From assembly GCF_019375475.1 (NCBI RefSeq), contig NZ_JAHXGQ010000004.1:496001-560000 (forward strand): a DNA stretch of 64,000 nt. The letters run 5' to 3'. This stretch comes from Saccharothrix obliqua. Its GTDB lineage: Bacteria; Actinomycetota; Actinomycetes; Mycobacteriales; Pseudonocardiaceae. The notes under the pieces are model-generated. The model was not told the DNA's origin. It saw nothing but the letters and a program-made list of their open reading frames with translations, and did not search any database. This document shows, one piece after another, positions 33,888 to 42,706 of the stretch; positions within the stretch are counted from its first letter, which is position 1, and each line of letters starts with the position of its first letter. Both the position numbers and the translations under genes were made by a program.

Positions 33888-34361
33888 GGAGAACCAGCCT
33901 CTCGTCGGCCTGCGAACTCGACGCCCGAGGGTGGAAATGGCCTGTGCCAAGGCTATCGCCGTGCGAAGCCCCCGTCCGCGCCCGACCGCCGAACCACCTG
34001 ACCGTGTGATGAGCGAGCCCACCTCCGGCAATCATTCCACACCAGCAAGAATAGACAGTCCACTTAGGACGGTGGACGGCAGGCAGTAGCGGAACCCGGT
34101 GGATTTGGGAAGTCCTCGTACTGCTACCGACGGGGGACGCTCGACCGAGTGGAGTTTCCCGCGGTGCCGGTCGACCCCGGGACCGCGGTTCGCGATCCGG
34201 CTACGCTCCCACAGGGAAGCACCGGGAGCGGCGACGCCCCGCACGGCCCACGTGGTGACCGCCGGGGAGCGGACCCGCGCGACGCGGTCCGACGGGCGGG
34301 CCCGGTGCCGGTACCGAGCAGCCGCGCATCCGCAGTCGATCCCGGAGGGAACCGATCGACC
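33888..34361. other. 474-bp divergent intergenic region
   Basis: This region serves the decarboxylase (minus) and the protease (plus). The left part (33990-34090) is relatively AT-rich and includes AGTCCACTTAGGACGGTGGAC, a partial inverted repeat. A TACGCT at 34202-34207 could be a -10 box. No gene is supported. Confidence 0.45.
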
Positions 34362-35150
34362 ATGCCACCGCACATTCGGGCCGCCCTCGGCACGGCCACC
34401 GCCCTGCTCATCGCGCTGGGCGTTCCGGCGAACGGCTCCGCCACGCCGTCCGACGCGGCACGACCGCGCATCGTCAACGGCGCACCGTCCACTCAGGTGT
34501 ACCCGTTCATGGCGTCGTTGCAGGACGCCGCCACGGGCGAGCACTCGTGCGGCGCGGTGCTGATCGCACCGCGGTGGCTGCTCACCGCGGCCCACTGCGT
34601 GAGGGACTGGGACGGCGCGCTGCACCACCAGGCCCGGATCGGCACCCAGGACCGCACGACCGGCGGCACGGTGCTCAGCGTCCTGGAGACCCACGTGCAC
34701 CCCGCGTACACGGAAGTCTCCGCGGGCAACGACATCGCGCTGGCGAAGCTGTACGGATCGGCACCGCAGCAACCCATCCGGATCGCGCCACCCGAAGAGG
34801 CGGTGCCCACCACGCCGACCCGGCTGCTGGGGTGGGGCAACCCGGAAGCGAGCCAGTGGGCGCAGTGCGGCGCCCCCGTCACCCTGCACTGGCTCAACAC
34901 GTCGATCACCGAGCCGGCCGGGTGCGGCGCGGACCTGCGGGAGAAGGACCTGTGCACCCACAACCCCAACGGCAACGCGGGCAGTTGCTGGGGCGACTCG
35001 GGTGGCCCGCAGATCACCTACCCCGAGCACCGGCTCCTCGGCGTCAGCAGCCGGCTCACCACCGATTTCTGCGGTGCGCGGCCGTCCATCTACACCGACG
35101 CCACGCGTCACCGCGACTGGATCACCACGGTCACCGGCCCGCTTCCCTGA
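34362..35150 (+). CDS. Secreted trypsin-like serine protease (S1 family)
   Basis: A 262-residue exported protease. The signal peptide is MPPHIRAALGTATALLIALGVPANGSA, followed by a short propeptide ending before the mature N-terminus IVNGAPSTQVYPFMASL (the I-V-N-G start typical after activation). The catalytic triad is visible: His78 in LLTAAHC, Asp124 in GNDIAL, and Ser213 in GDSGGP. Six or more cysteines probably form disulfides, including the His-loop pair. The S1 pocket residue about six positions before Ser213 lies in NAGSCWGDSGGP, which lacks the usual trypsin Asp at that point, so specificity may differ. GGAGGGA precedes the ATG. It reads toward the PPOX gene with a 16-bp gap. Confidence 0.85.
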   Translation: MPPHIRAALGTATALLIALGVPANGSATPSDAARPRIVNGAPSTQVYPFMASLQDAATGEHSCGAVLIAPRWLLTAAHCVRDWDGALHHQARIGTQDRTTGGTVLSVLETHVHPAYTEVSAGNDIALAKLYGSAPQQPIRIAPPEEAVPTTPTRLLGWGNPEASQWAQCGAPVTLHWLNTSITEPAGCGADLREKDLCTHNPNGNAGSCWGDSGGPQITYPEHRLLGVSSRLTTDFCGARPSIYTDATRHRDWITTVTGPLP

Positions 35151-35166
35151 CCCGATGGGAGAAACC

Positions 35167-35991
35167 ATGAACGACCACGAACCGCAGGACCCGCCGCCGG
35201 CGGAGGTCCGACCGGTGAGCGACTACCCCGACGACCAGCGGACCGCCACCTCCCCGACCTACTCCCGGGCACTCATCACGCGCGACAGGTCGCTGGTCCG
35301 CTCCATCCTGGACGACGGCTACCTCTGCCACGTCGCCTTCATCGCGCCCAAGAGGGGGAACAACCCGGGCGGCGAACCGGTCGCGGTGCCGAACCTGTAC
35401 GGCCGCGTCGGCGAGACCATCTACCTGCACGGCTCGCCGAACTCGCGACTGGCGAAGCACCTGGAGAGCACCGCCACGTACCCGGTGTGCGTGGCGGTGA
35501 CCCACGTGGACGCGCTGGTCGCGGGTCGCTCGGCGTTCAACCACGCGGTGTCCTACCGGTCGGCGATGATCCACGGCAAGGCGTACCTGGTGACCGACGC
35601 CAAGGAGAAGACCGCCGGGCTGAAGGCGTTGGTGGAGCAGGTGATCTCGGGCCGCTCCCAGGGCACGCGGGAGGCGTCGGCCGAGGAGCTGAAGCACACC
35701 GCGCTGGTCGGCGTCCGCATCGAGACGGCCACGGCGAAGGTGCGCAACGGTGGGCCCAACGTCGCGCCCGGTGACGAGCACAGCAAGCACTGGGCGGGCA
35801 TCATCCCCGTCCGCCAGGTCTACGGGCCGCCGATCTCCGCGCCGGACCTGGAAACCGGCGTCGTGGTGCCGGACCACATCCGGTACATCACCGAGATCAA
35901 GAACCAGCGCAACATCAGGTTCACCCCGCCGTACGAGAGCGTGCCCGCGACGGCCGCCGGTGGGGGCGTCGCGAAGGCGCCGGGCAGTTGA
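35167..35991 (+). CDS. Pyridoxamine-5'-phosphate-oxidase-fold flavin-binding protein
   Basis: A 274-residue soluble protein of the PPOX/flavin-nucleotide-binding split-barrel family. It shows SYSRALITRDRSLVRSILDDGYLCHVAFIA at the start, then EPVAVPNLYGRVGETIYLHGSPNSRLAKHLE, VCVAVTHVDALVAGRSAFNHAVSYRSAMIHGKAYLV and a C-terminal KHWAGIIPVRQVYGPPISAPDL. The layout matches FMN-binding proteins related to NimA-type proteins. ATG 35167 follows GGGAGA. It lies between the protease and a PLP-dependent decarboxylase on the same strand. A role in supplying or protecting the B6 cofactor, or a separate redox role, is possible, but neither is shown by sequence. Confidence 0.75.
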   Translation: MNDHEPQDPPPAEVRPVSDYPDDQRTATSPTYSRALITRDRSLVRSILDDGYLCHVAFIAPKRGNNPGGEPVAVPNLYGRVGETIYLHGSPNSRLAKHLESTATYPVCVAVTHVDALVAGRSAFNHAVSYRSAMIHGKAYLVTDAKEKTAGLKALVEQVISGRSQGTREASAEELKHTALVGVRIETATAKVRNGGPNVAPGDEHSKHWAGIIPVRQVYGPPISAPDLETGVVVPDHIRYITEIKNQRNIRFTPPYESVPATAAGGGVAKAPGS

Positions 35992-35996
35992 GCCAC

Positions 35997-36019
35997 CGCC
36001 GCCCCGCCGCGGGGCGGCG
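35997..36019 (+). terminator. Short GC hairpin between the PPOX and decarboxylase genes
   Basis: CGCCGCCCCG (35997-36006) pairs perfectly with CGGGGCGGCG (36010-36019) around a 3-nt loop, 6 bp after the PPOX stop and 28 bp before the decarboxylase start. It could be a terminator or a partial attenuator separating expression of the two genes. Confidence 0.5.
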
Positions 36020-36047
36020 ACCGTCATCGCAGTGAGGAGCCGATCCG

Positions 36048-37736
36048 ATGAGCACCACGGAAGACCTGCCCGTCCAGCGGGAGGAGGGCCTGCGCCCGCC
36101 GACCGACCAGGAGTTCGAGCTGTCCGCCAACGACCGGCTCCCCGACGCCGAACGACTCGCCCGCCTGAAGCGCCTGGAGGACTACTTCGCGCAGCAGAAG
36201 AAGAACTTCGTCGGGTACCAGGTCAACGGCGACGTGCGGAGCGCGGAAGACCTCGGCCGTTTCCTGGACTACAGCACCAACAACATCGGCGACCCGTTCC
36301 GGGACAGCAACTTCACCATGCACTCGCGGGCCGCCGAGCGCGCGGTGCTGCGGTACTACGCGCGGCTGTGGGGCGGGAAGCTGCGCAAACCCGAGGACCA
36401 GCTGGGCAGCGGCGAGAAACCCGATCCCGAGTCCTACTGGGGTTACGTGCTCTCCATGGGCGGCACCGAGGGCAACGTCTACGCGCTGTGGAACGCGCGG
36501 GACTACCTGGCGGGCAAGGTGCGCATCGTCAACGCGCCGCAGGCGCCCGGTCACGCGCCCACCGAGCTGTGGGTGGACGCCCAGGCGCCGCAGGACAACG
36601 AGAACGCGTACCACCCGGTGGCCTTCTACTCCCAGGACGCGCACTACTCGATGGCCAAGGCGGTGCGGGTGCTCGGCATCCCGACCTTCCACGAGACGGG
36701 CAGCAGGCGCTACCCGCACGCCAACCCGCTGGACCCGGGCAAGCCGTGGCCGCAGGAGGTGCCCTCCGCCGACCACCCGGACGGGCCGGGCGCGGTGGAC
36801 GTGAACCAGCTGGTCACCCTGGTGGAGTTCTTCGTCCGGATGGGCCACCCCGTGCTGCTCATCCTCAACGTCGGCACCACCTTCAAGGGCGGCTACGACG
36901 ACGTCGAGGAGATCTGCCACCGGCTCGACCCGGTGTTCCGCCGGTACGGGATGCACGACCGGCCGGTGAAGTACGGCAGCAAGGACGGCAAGGACCTGGT
37001 CGACCGGCGGCGCGGTTACTGGCTCCACGTCGACGGCGCGCTCGGCGCGTCGTACCTGCCGTACCTGGAGAAGGCCGTGGAGCTGGGGAAGTTCGACCCG
37101 CCGGACGGGGAATCCGTGCCCAGGCTGCGGTTCGCCTACCGCGGGGTCAAGACGCACGTGAGTTCGATCGTGTGCAGCGGGCACAAGTACCTCGGCTCGC
37201 CCGTGCCGTGCGGGATCTACCTTACCAAGGTCGGCAACCAGATGAGCCCGCCCGACAACCCGGAGTACATCGGCTCGCCGGACACCACGTTCGGCGGGTC
37301 GCGCAGCGCTCTGGCGCCGATCATCCTGTGGAACGCGTTGGCCCGCCGGTCCCTGGACGACCACGTCGCCGCGGTGGTCCGCACCCAGGAGATGGCGCGG
37401 TACGCGGTGGAGCGGCTGGGGCGGGTGCGCGAGAAGATCCCGCGCTTCGTCGTCCGCCGCGGTCCGCTCGCCTTCAGCGTGGTGTTCAGCCTGCCTGCCG
37501 AGCACGTCGTCCGGAAGTTCTCCCTGGCGACCATGCCGTCCATCCGCATGGCGCACCTGTTCACCATGCCGCACGTGGACCGGGAACTCATCGACCGGCT
37601 GGCCGCGGTCCTGGAGCGGAAGGACTCCTGGACCGACATCCCCACCCCGCGCGCGGAAGCGGAGCAGGCCGTCGAGTCCCTGGCGGACGTGTTCCCCACC
37701 GCCGAGGTCACCGCCGCCGAGCGTGGTTTCCAGTGA
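36048..37736 (+). CDS. Group II PLP-dependent amino acid decarboxylase (histidine/aromatic type)
   Basis: A 562-residue decarboxylase. The PLP-fold motifs are clear: YVLSMGGTEGNVYALWNARDY, FYSQDAHYSMAKAVRVLG, LILNVGTTFKGGYDDVEEIC, WLHVDGALGASYLPYL and the Schiff-base Lys in SIVCSGHKYLGSPVPCGI. The order and the G-G-T-E-G-N motif match the histidine-decarboxylase branch more than glutamate decarboxylases. The protein also carries an N-terminal arm (residues 1-60) and a long insertion (about 305-330, YGSKDGKDLVDRRRG). The product amine is unknown. ATG 36048 is preceded by AGTGAGGAG. It probably belongs to the same unit as the PPOX gene, with a hairpin between them that may reduce read-through. 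Confidence 0.85.
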   Translation: MSTTEDLPVQREEGLRPPTDQEFELSANDRLPDAERLARLKRLEDYFAQQKKNFVGYQVNGDVRSAEDLGRFLDYSTNNIGDPFRDSNFTMHSRAAERAVLRYYARLWGGKLRKPEDQLGSGEKPDPESYWGYVLSMGGTEGNVYALWNARDYLAGKVRIVNAPQAPGHAPTELWVDAQAPQDNENAYHPVAFYSQDAHYSMAKAVRVLGIPTFHETGSRRYPHANPLDPGKPWPQEVPSADHPDGPGAVDVNQLVTLVEFFVRMGHPVLLILNVGTTFKGGYDDVEEICHRLDPVFRRYGMHDRPVKYGSKDGKDLVDRRRGYWLHVDGALGASYLPYLEKAVELGKFDPPDGESVPRLRFAYRGVKTHVSSIVCSGHKYLGSPVPCGIYLTKVGNQMSPPDNPEYIGSPDTTFGGSRSALAPIILWNALARRSLDDHVAAVVRTQEMARYAVERLGRVREKIPRFVVRRGPLAFSVVFSLPAEHVVRKFSLATMPSIRMAHLFTMPHVDRELIDRLAAVLERKDSWTDIPTPRAEAEQAVESLADVFPTAEVTAAERGFQ

Positions 37737-37876
37737 GCGGTCGGTCCCGGTACGCCCATCCGGCACGACCCGGTGTGCTTTCGGCGGTTCGACGTCGGCC
37801 GACGGGTGACTTGTGATCACGGGGTGCGCTCGGCACGGTTGGTCGGGTCCGGCCACCCCCGCGACAGGAGTGTGCG

Positions 37877-39862
37877 ATGCGCCCGTGGCTCGCCGTCGTC
37901 GTACTGGTCCTCGCCACCGCCGCCGCGCCTCCGGTCGCTTCGGCTTCGGCTCCGGCGGGTGACGCCTACGGCTACACGGCGACCGCGATGCGGTCGTCCT
38001 ACGTGGAGGGTGGCACGCGGACCACCCTCCGCGGCGACCTCACCGGCCGGCACCAGGACTTCCCGTTCCCCGTCACCTTCTACGGGAACACCTACACCGG
38101 CGCGTCGATCTACGACGACGGGTACCTCACGTTCGAGGACCGCAACCCCGTTCCCCCACCGGGTCCGCTCCCGTCACCCACACCGCCCAACGCCGCCGTC
38201 TACGCGTTCTGGGACGACCTGGTCGTGGACGACCAGGCGGGGGTGTGGACGGGGGTCGACGGCGTCACGCCGAACCGGCGGTTCGTCGTGGAGTGGCGTG
38301 ACGTCACGGTGAAAGCCGTGCCGGGCACCCGGTTCAGCGCCGAGGCCGTGTTCCACGAAGGCGGGCGGATCGTCCTCCAGTACCGGGGGATCGACCAGGC
38401 CGCCGAGGCGGGCGCGGGCGCCGTCGTCGGTATCGAGAACGCCGCGGGCACCAGTGCGCTGACGTGGTCCGCGTGGCGGCCCGCGTTGTCCGACGGGGTC
38501 GCGGTCCAGCTCCGGGTGCCCGGCACCGCGATCGCCCGCGGGAAGGTCACCGACGCGAACACCGGTGAGCCGGTGCGTTACGCGGCCGTGCGGGTGGCCG
38601 GTGCGGCGAACGCCGCCAAGGCCGACTGGTACGGCGAGTACCAGGTGCAGGTCCCGGCGCGGAAGGCCGCGATCGAGATCACCTCGGACGGTTACGCGGC
38701 GGGTCACGCGACACCCGCGCCGCCGGCGGAGAACACGCTCGTGCGGGCCGATGTGGTGCTCGACGCGCCGGTGCTCGTGTCGGGGGAGCCGGTGGAGATC
38801 ACCGTGCGTGCCGGGACCGGCCGCACCGCGACCGCGCCGATCCACAACCGGGGCACCGCTCCCGGCACGTGGAGCGCGGCGGCCGAGATAGCCAGCGGGA
38901 CGGCCGTCCCGCGGCCGGACCGGCCCGGTGCGACGCTGCGGACCTGGAACCCCGAGGCGGCCGGCGTCCCGGCCGGTTACGGCATCGCCGAACTCGGCGG
39001 TGACGTCTGGGTCTCCAGCCGGCGCGACCACACGTTGACCCGCCTGACCCCGGACGGCGTCGCGCTCCAGCACCACCGGCTGCCCGCCACCGAACTGCTC
39101 GGCGACCTCACCACGGTCGGCGACGCGCTCTGCTACGTGTCGGACCGGCAGTGGGACCCGATGACGTCGACCACCAGGTGCATCCGGCCGCTCACCGGCG
39201 AAGTGGTGCACACCACCACCACGACCGGCATCCGGGCGGGCGACCACGGCCTGGCCCACAACGCGCGGGACGACATCTTCTACCTGGTGGACGGGAAGAC
39301 CGTCCACAGCGTCAAGGGGCCGTCGCACCCCGACGCCGGCGCGCTGGTCGGCTCGTGCTCCCTGAGCGGGCACGACCGGCACAACCACGTCGCGGGCATC
39401 GCGTACGCGCCCAACGGCCCCGGTCCCGGGCTGCTGTGGCTCTACCTGGTCAGCGCGGACTCCGGCAGGCCACCGCTGCCGAGCTTCCTGAGCGCGGTCA
39501 CCCCGGACGGGTGCGCGAGCCGCGCCACCCTGCCCGACCCGGTGCCGGGCGACCGGACGGGCGCGGGCCTGGAAACCGACGCGGCGGGCAACCTGTAGGT
39601 GTACTCGTACTCCCCGACCGGCCGGCCGGGCCCGGCGAAGGTGACCCACCTCCAGACGCCGTTGCCGACCTACTCGGACGTGCCGTGGCTCGCCGCGGGC
39701 GCGCCGGTGACCATCGCACCCGGCGCGACCGGCGACGTCGACTTCACGGTGGACGCGACCACCCTGAGCCCCGGCGTCCACCCGGCCGCGCTGCACCTCG
39801 CGACGGTCGCACCGGGCCGACCGCGCGTGGGCATCCCCATCCGCCTCACCGTCACGCCCTGA
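37877..39862 (+). pseudogene. Secreted propeller/carboxypeptidase-regulatory surface protein with an in-frame TAG
   Basis: The frame encodes 573 residues, then TAG (39596-39598), then continues in the same frame for 87 more residues to TGA 39862. The join reads AAGNL-stop-VYSYSPTG, where a Trp (TGG) would fit well, so a single G-to-A change explains the stop. The signal peptide is MRPWLAVVVLVLATAAAPPVASA. Residues 25-210 are beta-rich (FPVTFYGNTYTGASIYDDGYLTFED), and about 215-265 resemble a carboxypeptidase regulatory-like domain (ARGKVTDANTGEPVRYAAVRVAG). A propeller-like part with GYGIAELGGDVWVSSRRDHTLTRLTPDG follows, and the downstream piece is a final beta-sandwich (VTIAPGATGDVDFTVDATTL). 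Function unknown; cell-surface or secreted. Confidence 0.75.
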
Positions 39863-39910
39863 CCCCGATGCGGTCGTCCCGACCGCTGGTGTCGTGGTGG
39901 GGAGGTCGGG

Positions 39911-40504
39911 GTGGACCCGGTACGGGTGATCGGCTCGCTCCACGGGGTCGAGGTGGCGGTGGCCGTCACGGACGCCCCGTGGGAACTCGGGGTGGACGTG
40001 CTGGTGGTGTCCGTCGGGAGCCGACTCGGCGACCTGGGCCTGGCGTTGGCGCAGCAGGTCAAGAGCTTCCGGGTGGACGGAGTCGACCTGGCCGGCATCC
40101 CGGCGGACCGGCCGCGGGGCCGCGCGCTCGACCCGGGCGAGCCGCTGCGCCACGTGGTGCTCGCCTCACCGCACAGCGCGACGGGTGAAGGCGTGCTGAG
40201 CGCCGTGGCGGTGGCGACGCGGGCGGGCGTCCTGGCCGCGGCCCGGACCGGTGCGGCGAGCGTCGCCCTGCCGCTGCCGGCGACGGGCGCGCTCGGTGCA
40301 CCGCACGAGGCCGTGGCGGCGGTGGCCGTGCCCGCGCTCCGGGACGCGCTGCGGTCGGCACCGCGGTCGTTGCGCCGGGTGGTTTTCGTCGGCAGGCAAC
40401 CGGACCTCTTGGCGGTGATCACGACCCGGACGGCGGTGCGGAGAGCGGTGGCCCGGCCGGCGCGGCGGGGCCGCCGCCCGAGGACGACCTCGCGGGCGGT
40501 GTGA
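39911..40504 (+). CDS. Macro-domain-like protein
   Basis: A 197-residue protein. The fold resembles macro domains, which bind ADP-ribose and related nucleotides: an early strand/loop VDVLVVSVGSRLGDLGLALA, then a middle strand LRHVVLASPHSATGEGVLSAVAVATRAGVLAAARTGAASVALPLPATGALGAPHEAVAAVAV (the A/P-x-x-T-G-x-x-G/A loop), and a last strand RRVVFVGRQ. The family's glycine-rich loop is degenerate, so ADP-ribose binding or hydrolysis is not certain. The C-terminus is Arg-rich. GTG 39911 follows GGGAGGTCGGG. The gene overlaps the KAP NTPase by GTGA, so both are probably translated together and may form one complex. Confidence 0.6.
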   Translation: MDPVRVIGSLHGVEVAVAVTDAPWELGVDVLVVSVGSRLGDLGLALAQQVKSFRVDGVDLAGIPADRPRGRALDPGEPLRHVVLASPHSATGEGVLSAVAVATRAGVLAAARTGAASVALPLPATGALGAPHEAVAAVAVPALRDALRSAPRSLRRVVFVGRQPDLLAVITTRTAVRRAVARPARRGRRPRTTSRAV

Positions 40505-42576
40505 CGAGCGACCTCGTGCCGGCCGCGTCGATACCCCTGGCGCACGACCGGCTGGGTGTCGGCACGTACGTGTCGATGCTCGCCACCGTGATCGCCGAAC
40601 GCGCCACGCCGACCCCGCTGTCGATCGGTGTCTTCGGGGAATGGGGTTCGGGCAAGAGCTTCTTCATGGGCATGGTGCGCGGGCAGGTGGACGAACTCGC
40701 GGGCTCGGGCTCCGCGAGGTTCTGCCACCGGGTGGTGCAGATCGGTTTCAACGCCTGGCACTACGCCGACACCAACCTGTGGGTGAGCCTCGCCGACGTG
40801 ATCTTCCGCGCGTTGGCCGGGCCCGACCCGACGCCGGCGGGGCACCGGAGCGAACTCCGGCGCGTGCTCGCCGAGAAGGTGGACCACCGCGCCGAACTGG
40901 CCGACGCGAACGACCGCGCCGAGGCCGAGGTCGCGCGCCTCCGGGCGAAGATCGACCGAGCCGACGGCGCCCACGTCATCGGTACCCGTGACCTGTTGGC
41001 GGCGTTGCGGTCCTCCACCGCGCTCCGCGAGCGCCTGGACCGGGTCTGGCGGAGGATCGGGGTCACCGACGACGTGGAGCGCGGTCGGCTGCTGTCCCGG
41101 GAGCTGCGTGGCATCCACTCCGACGCGGTGACCCTGCGGGGCTTACCGGTGGACCGCACCGGCAAGGTCGCCCTGGTCACCGCCGCGACCGTGCTGGGCG
41201 TCAGCGCCGCCGCCGCGCCGGCCGCACCCCTGCTCGGCTGGTTGGGCGGTGCGGCGGGTGTCGCGCTCGGCGCGTTGGGCACGGGGCTGCTCCTCCGCGC
41301 CCGCAACGGGTTGAGCGAGCTGCGGACGTTGAGCGAGGACCTGCGCGGTGGCCTTGACCGGATACACGAGGATCACGTCCGGCAGCACGTCGCCGACGTC
41401 GTCGACCGGCTCCGCGTAGCCGAAGCGGACCAGTTGGTGGCCCGCGCGCAGTTGGCCGAGGTCGTGGCCCGCGTCGGCGAACTCGGCCGGGAACCGGCCG
41501 AGCTGAACCCGTCCCGCCGCATGTCCACCTTCCTGCGCGAGCACGGCGACACCTACACGCGGGACCTGAGCGTGGTGTCCCGGCTGCGCAAGGACTTCGA
41601 GCAGTTGGTGACCCTGTTGGCGGACTGGCGCGCCAACCCGGACGCCGACCCGGAGGTCCGCCCGGTCGACCGCATCGTCCTGCACATCGACGACCTGGAC
41701 CGCTGCGAGCCCGAGCAGGTCGTGCAGGTGCTGGAGGCCGTCCACCTGCTCTTGGCCATGGACCTCTTCGTGGTGGTCGTCGGCGTGGACCCGCGCCGGC
41801 TGGTGGGCGCGGTGCGCAGCCACTACGCCGAACTCGTGGCACGCCCCGGCGACGACCCCGCCCCGTGGCGGGTACTGCCGGAGGACTACCTGGAGAAGAT
41901 CATCAACATCCCGTTCACCCTGCCCGGCACGGGTTCGGGGGGCTTGGGCTCGGTGCTGCGCTCGATGGTGGAGACCGAGCAGCCCCCGGCGGCCGGGCCA
42001 CGGGCGACCCGCGTGCCGCCGGCAGCCGGTGACCTGTCCATCGAGCCCGGCGCGCCGTTGGCGGACCGGGCCCCGTCGGCACCGGCCCGGCCGCTGACGA
42101 CCGCGGAGCCGGAGTTCCTGGACGCCCCGGAACCCCTGGTCGCCACGCCGAGGGCGGCGAAGCGCCTGTTCAACGTCTACCGCATGATCCGCGCCACCCG
42201 GGACCTCGGCACCGCCGCCCGCTTCCTCGGCGACGACACCGCCGCCGGTGAGTTCCAGGCGGTCGTGGTGCTGCTCGGGATCATCGCCGCCGCGCCGGCG
42301 CTCGTACCGGCCGTGCTGGACGCCCCGGTGGACATCGGTGTCCGGGGTGGTCTGCTGCACCGCCCTCCCGGGGAGGCGTGGTCGGCGTTCGCCGCCGACC
42401 TCCTGCCCCGCGACGGCCGCTCACCCGTCGTCGGGGCGCTGACGCCGGACCAGGCCGAACCGTGGTTGCGCCTCCACCAGGGCTTGCGCTCGATCACCCC
42501 CAAGGTCGCGCTGCCCGACCTCACGGCGTTCCAGTCCTGGGCGCCCCACGTCCGCCGCTTCTCCTACACCGCCTGA
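40501..42576 (+). CDS. KAP-family P-loop NTPase, membrane-associated
   Basis: A 691-residue KAP (Kidins220/ARMS and PifA) NTPase. Walker A is GVFGEWGSGKSFF with Lys52; the characteristic KAP Walker B/sensor block DRIVLHIDDLDRCEPEQVVQVLEAVHLLL carries acidic residues Asp397, 398 and 400, followed by FVVVVGVDPRRL. Between the two halves lie two hydrophobic segments (about residues 220-270, ALVTAATVLGVSAAAAPAAPLLGWLGGAAGVALGALGTGLLL). This is the family's typical membrane hairpin inserted in the P-loop domain. A coiled-coil-like charged stretch precedes it. Bacterial KAP proteins include the phage-exclusion protein PifA, so a defence role is possible. Coupling to a macro-like gene supports a joint function, still unproven. 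Confidence 0.85.
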   Translation: MTSDLVPAASIPLAHDRLGVGTYVSMLATVIAERATPTPLSIGVFGEWGSGKSFFMGMVRGQVDELAGSGSARFCHRVVQIGFNAWHYADTNLWVSLADVIFRALAGPDPTPAGHRSELRRVLAEKVDHRAELADANDRAEAEVARLRAKIDRADGAHVIGTRDLLAALRSSTALRERLDRVWRRIGVTDDVERGRLLSRELRGIHSDAVTLRGLPVDRTGKVALVTAATVLGVSAAAAPAAPLLGWLGGAAGVALGALGTGLLLRARNGLSELRTLSEDLRGGLDRIHEDHVRQHVADVVDRLRVAEADQLVARAQLAEVVARVGELGREPAELNPSRRMSTFLREHGDTYTRDLSVVSRLRKDFEQLVTLLADWRANPDADPEVRPVDRIVLHIDDLDRCEPEQVVQVLEAVHLLLAMDLFVVVVGVDPRRLVGAVRSHYAELVARPGDDPAPWRVLPEDYLEKIINIPFTLPGTGSGGLGSVLRSMVETEQPPAAGPRATRVPPAAGDLSIEPGAPLADRAPSAPARPLTTAEPEFLDAPEPLVATPRAAKRLFNVYRMIRATRDLGTAARFLGDDTAAGEFQAVVVLLGIIAAAPALVPAVLDAPVDIGVRGGLLHRPPGEAWSAFAADLLPRDGRSPVVGALTPDQAEPWLRLHQGLRSITPKVALPDLTAFQSWAPHVRRFSYTA

Positions 42577-42706
42577 GGGATCATCGAAATCCCGCACGGG
42601 CAGGAATTCTGCCGGGACCCTGCCCTCGCGGGCGTTCCCGCGGCGGCCTCGCCGGGCCAGCATCGAGTGACGGGGCGTGACACCCGCTGGCGTGATGGGA
42701 ACTGAC

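Noticed and set aside
39596..39598. TAG as a pyrrolysine codon
   Set aside because: No pyrrolysine genes are seen and the context fits a lost Trp codon; a mutation or error is simpler.
42577..42706. A hairpin around GGCAGGAATTCTGCC between the KAP and DUF4157 genes as a terminator
   Set aside because: The stem is only about 5-7 bp with imperfect outer pairs, so separation of the two genes into different transcripts is not supported.
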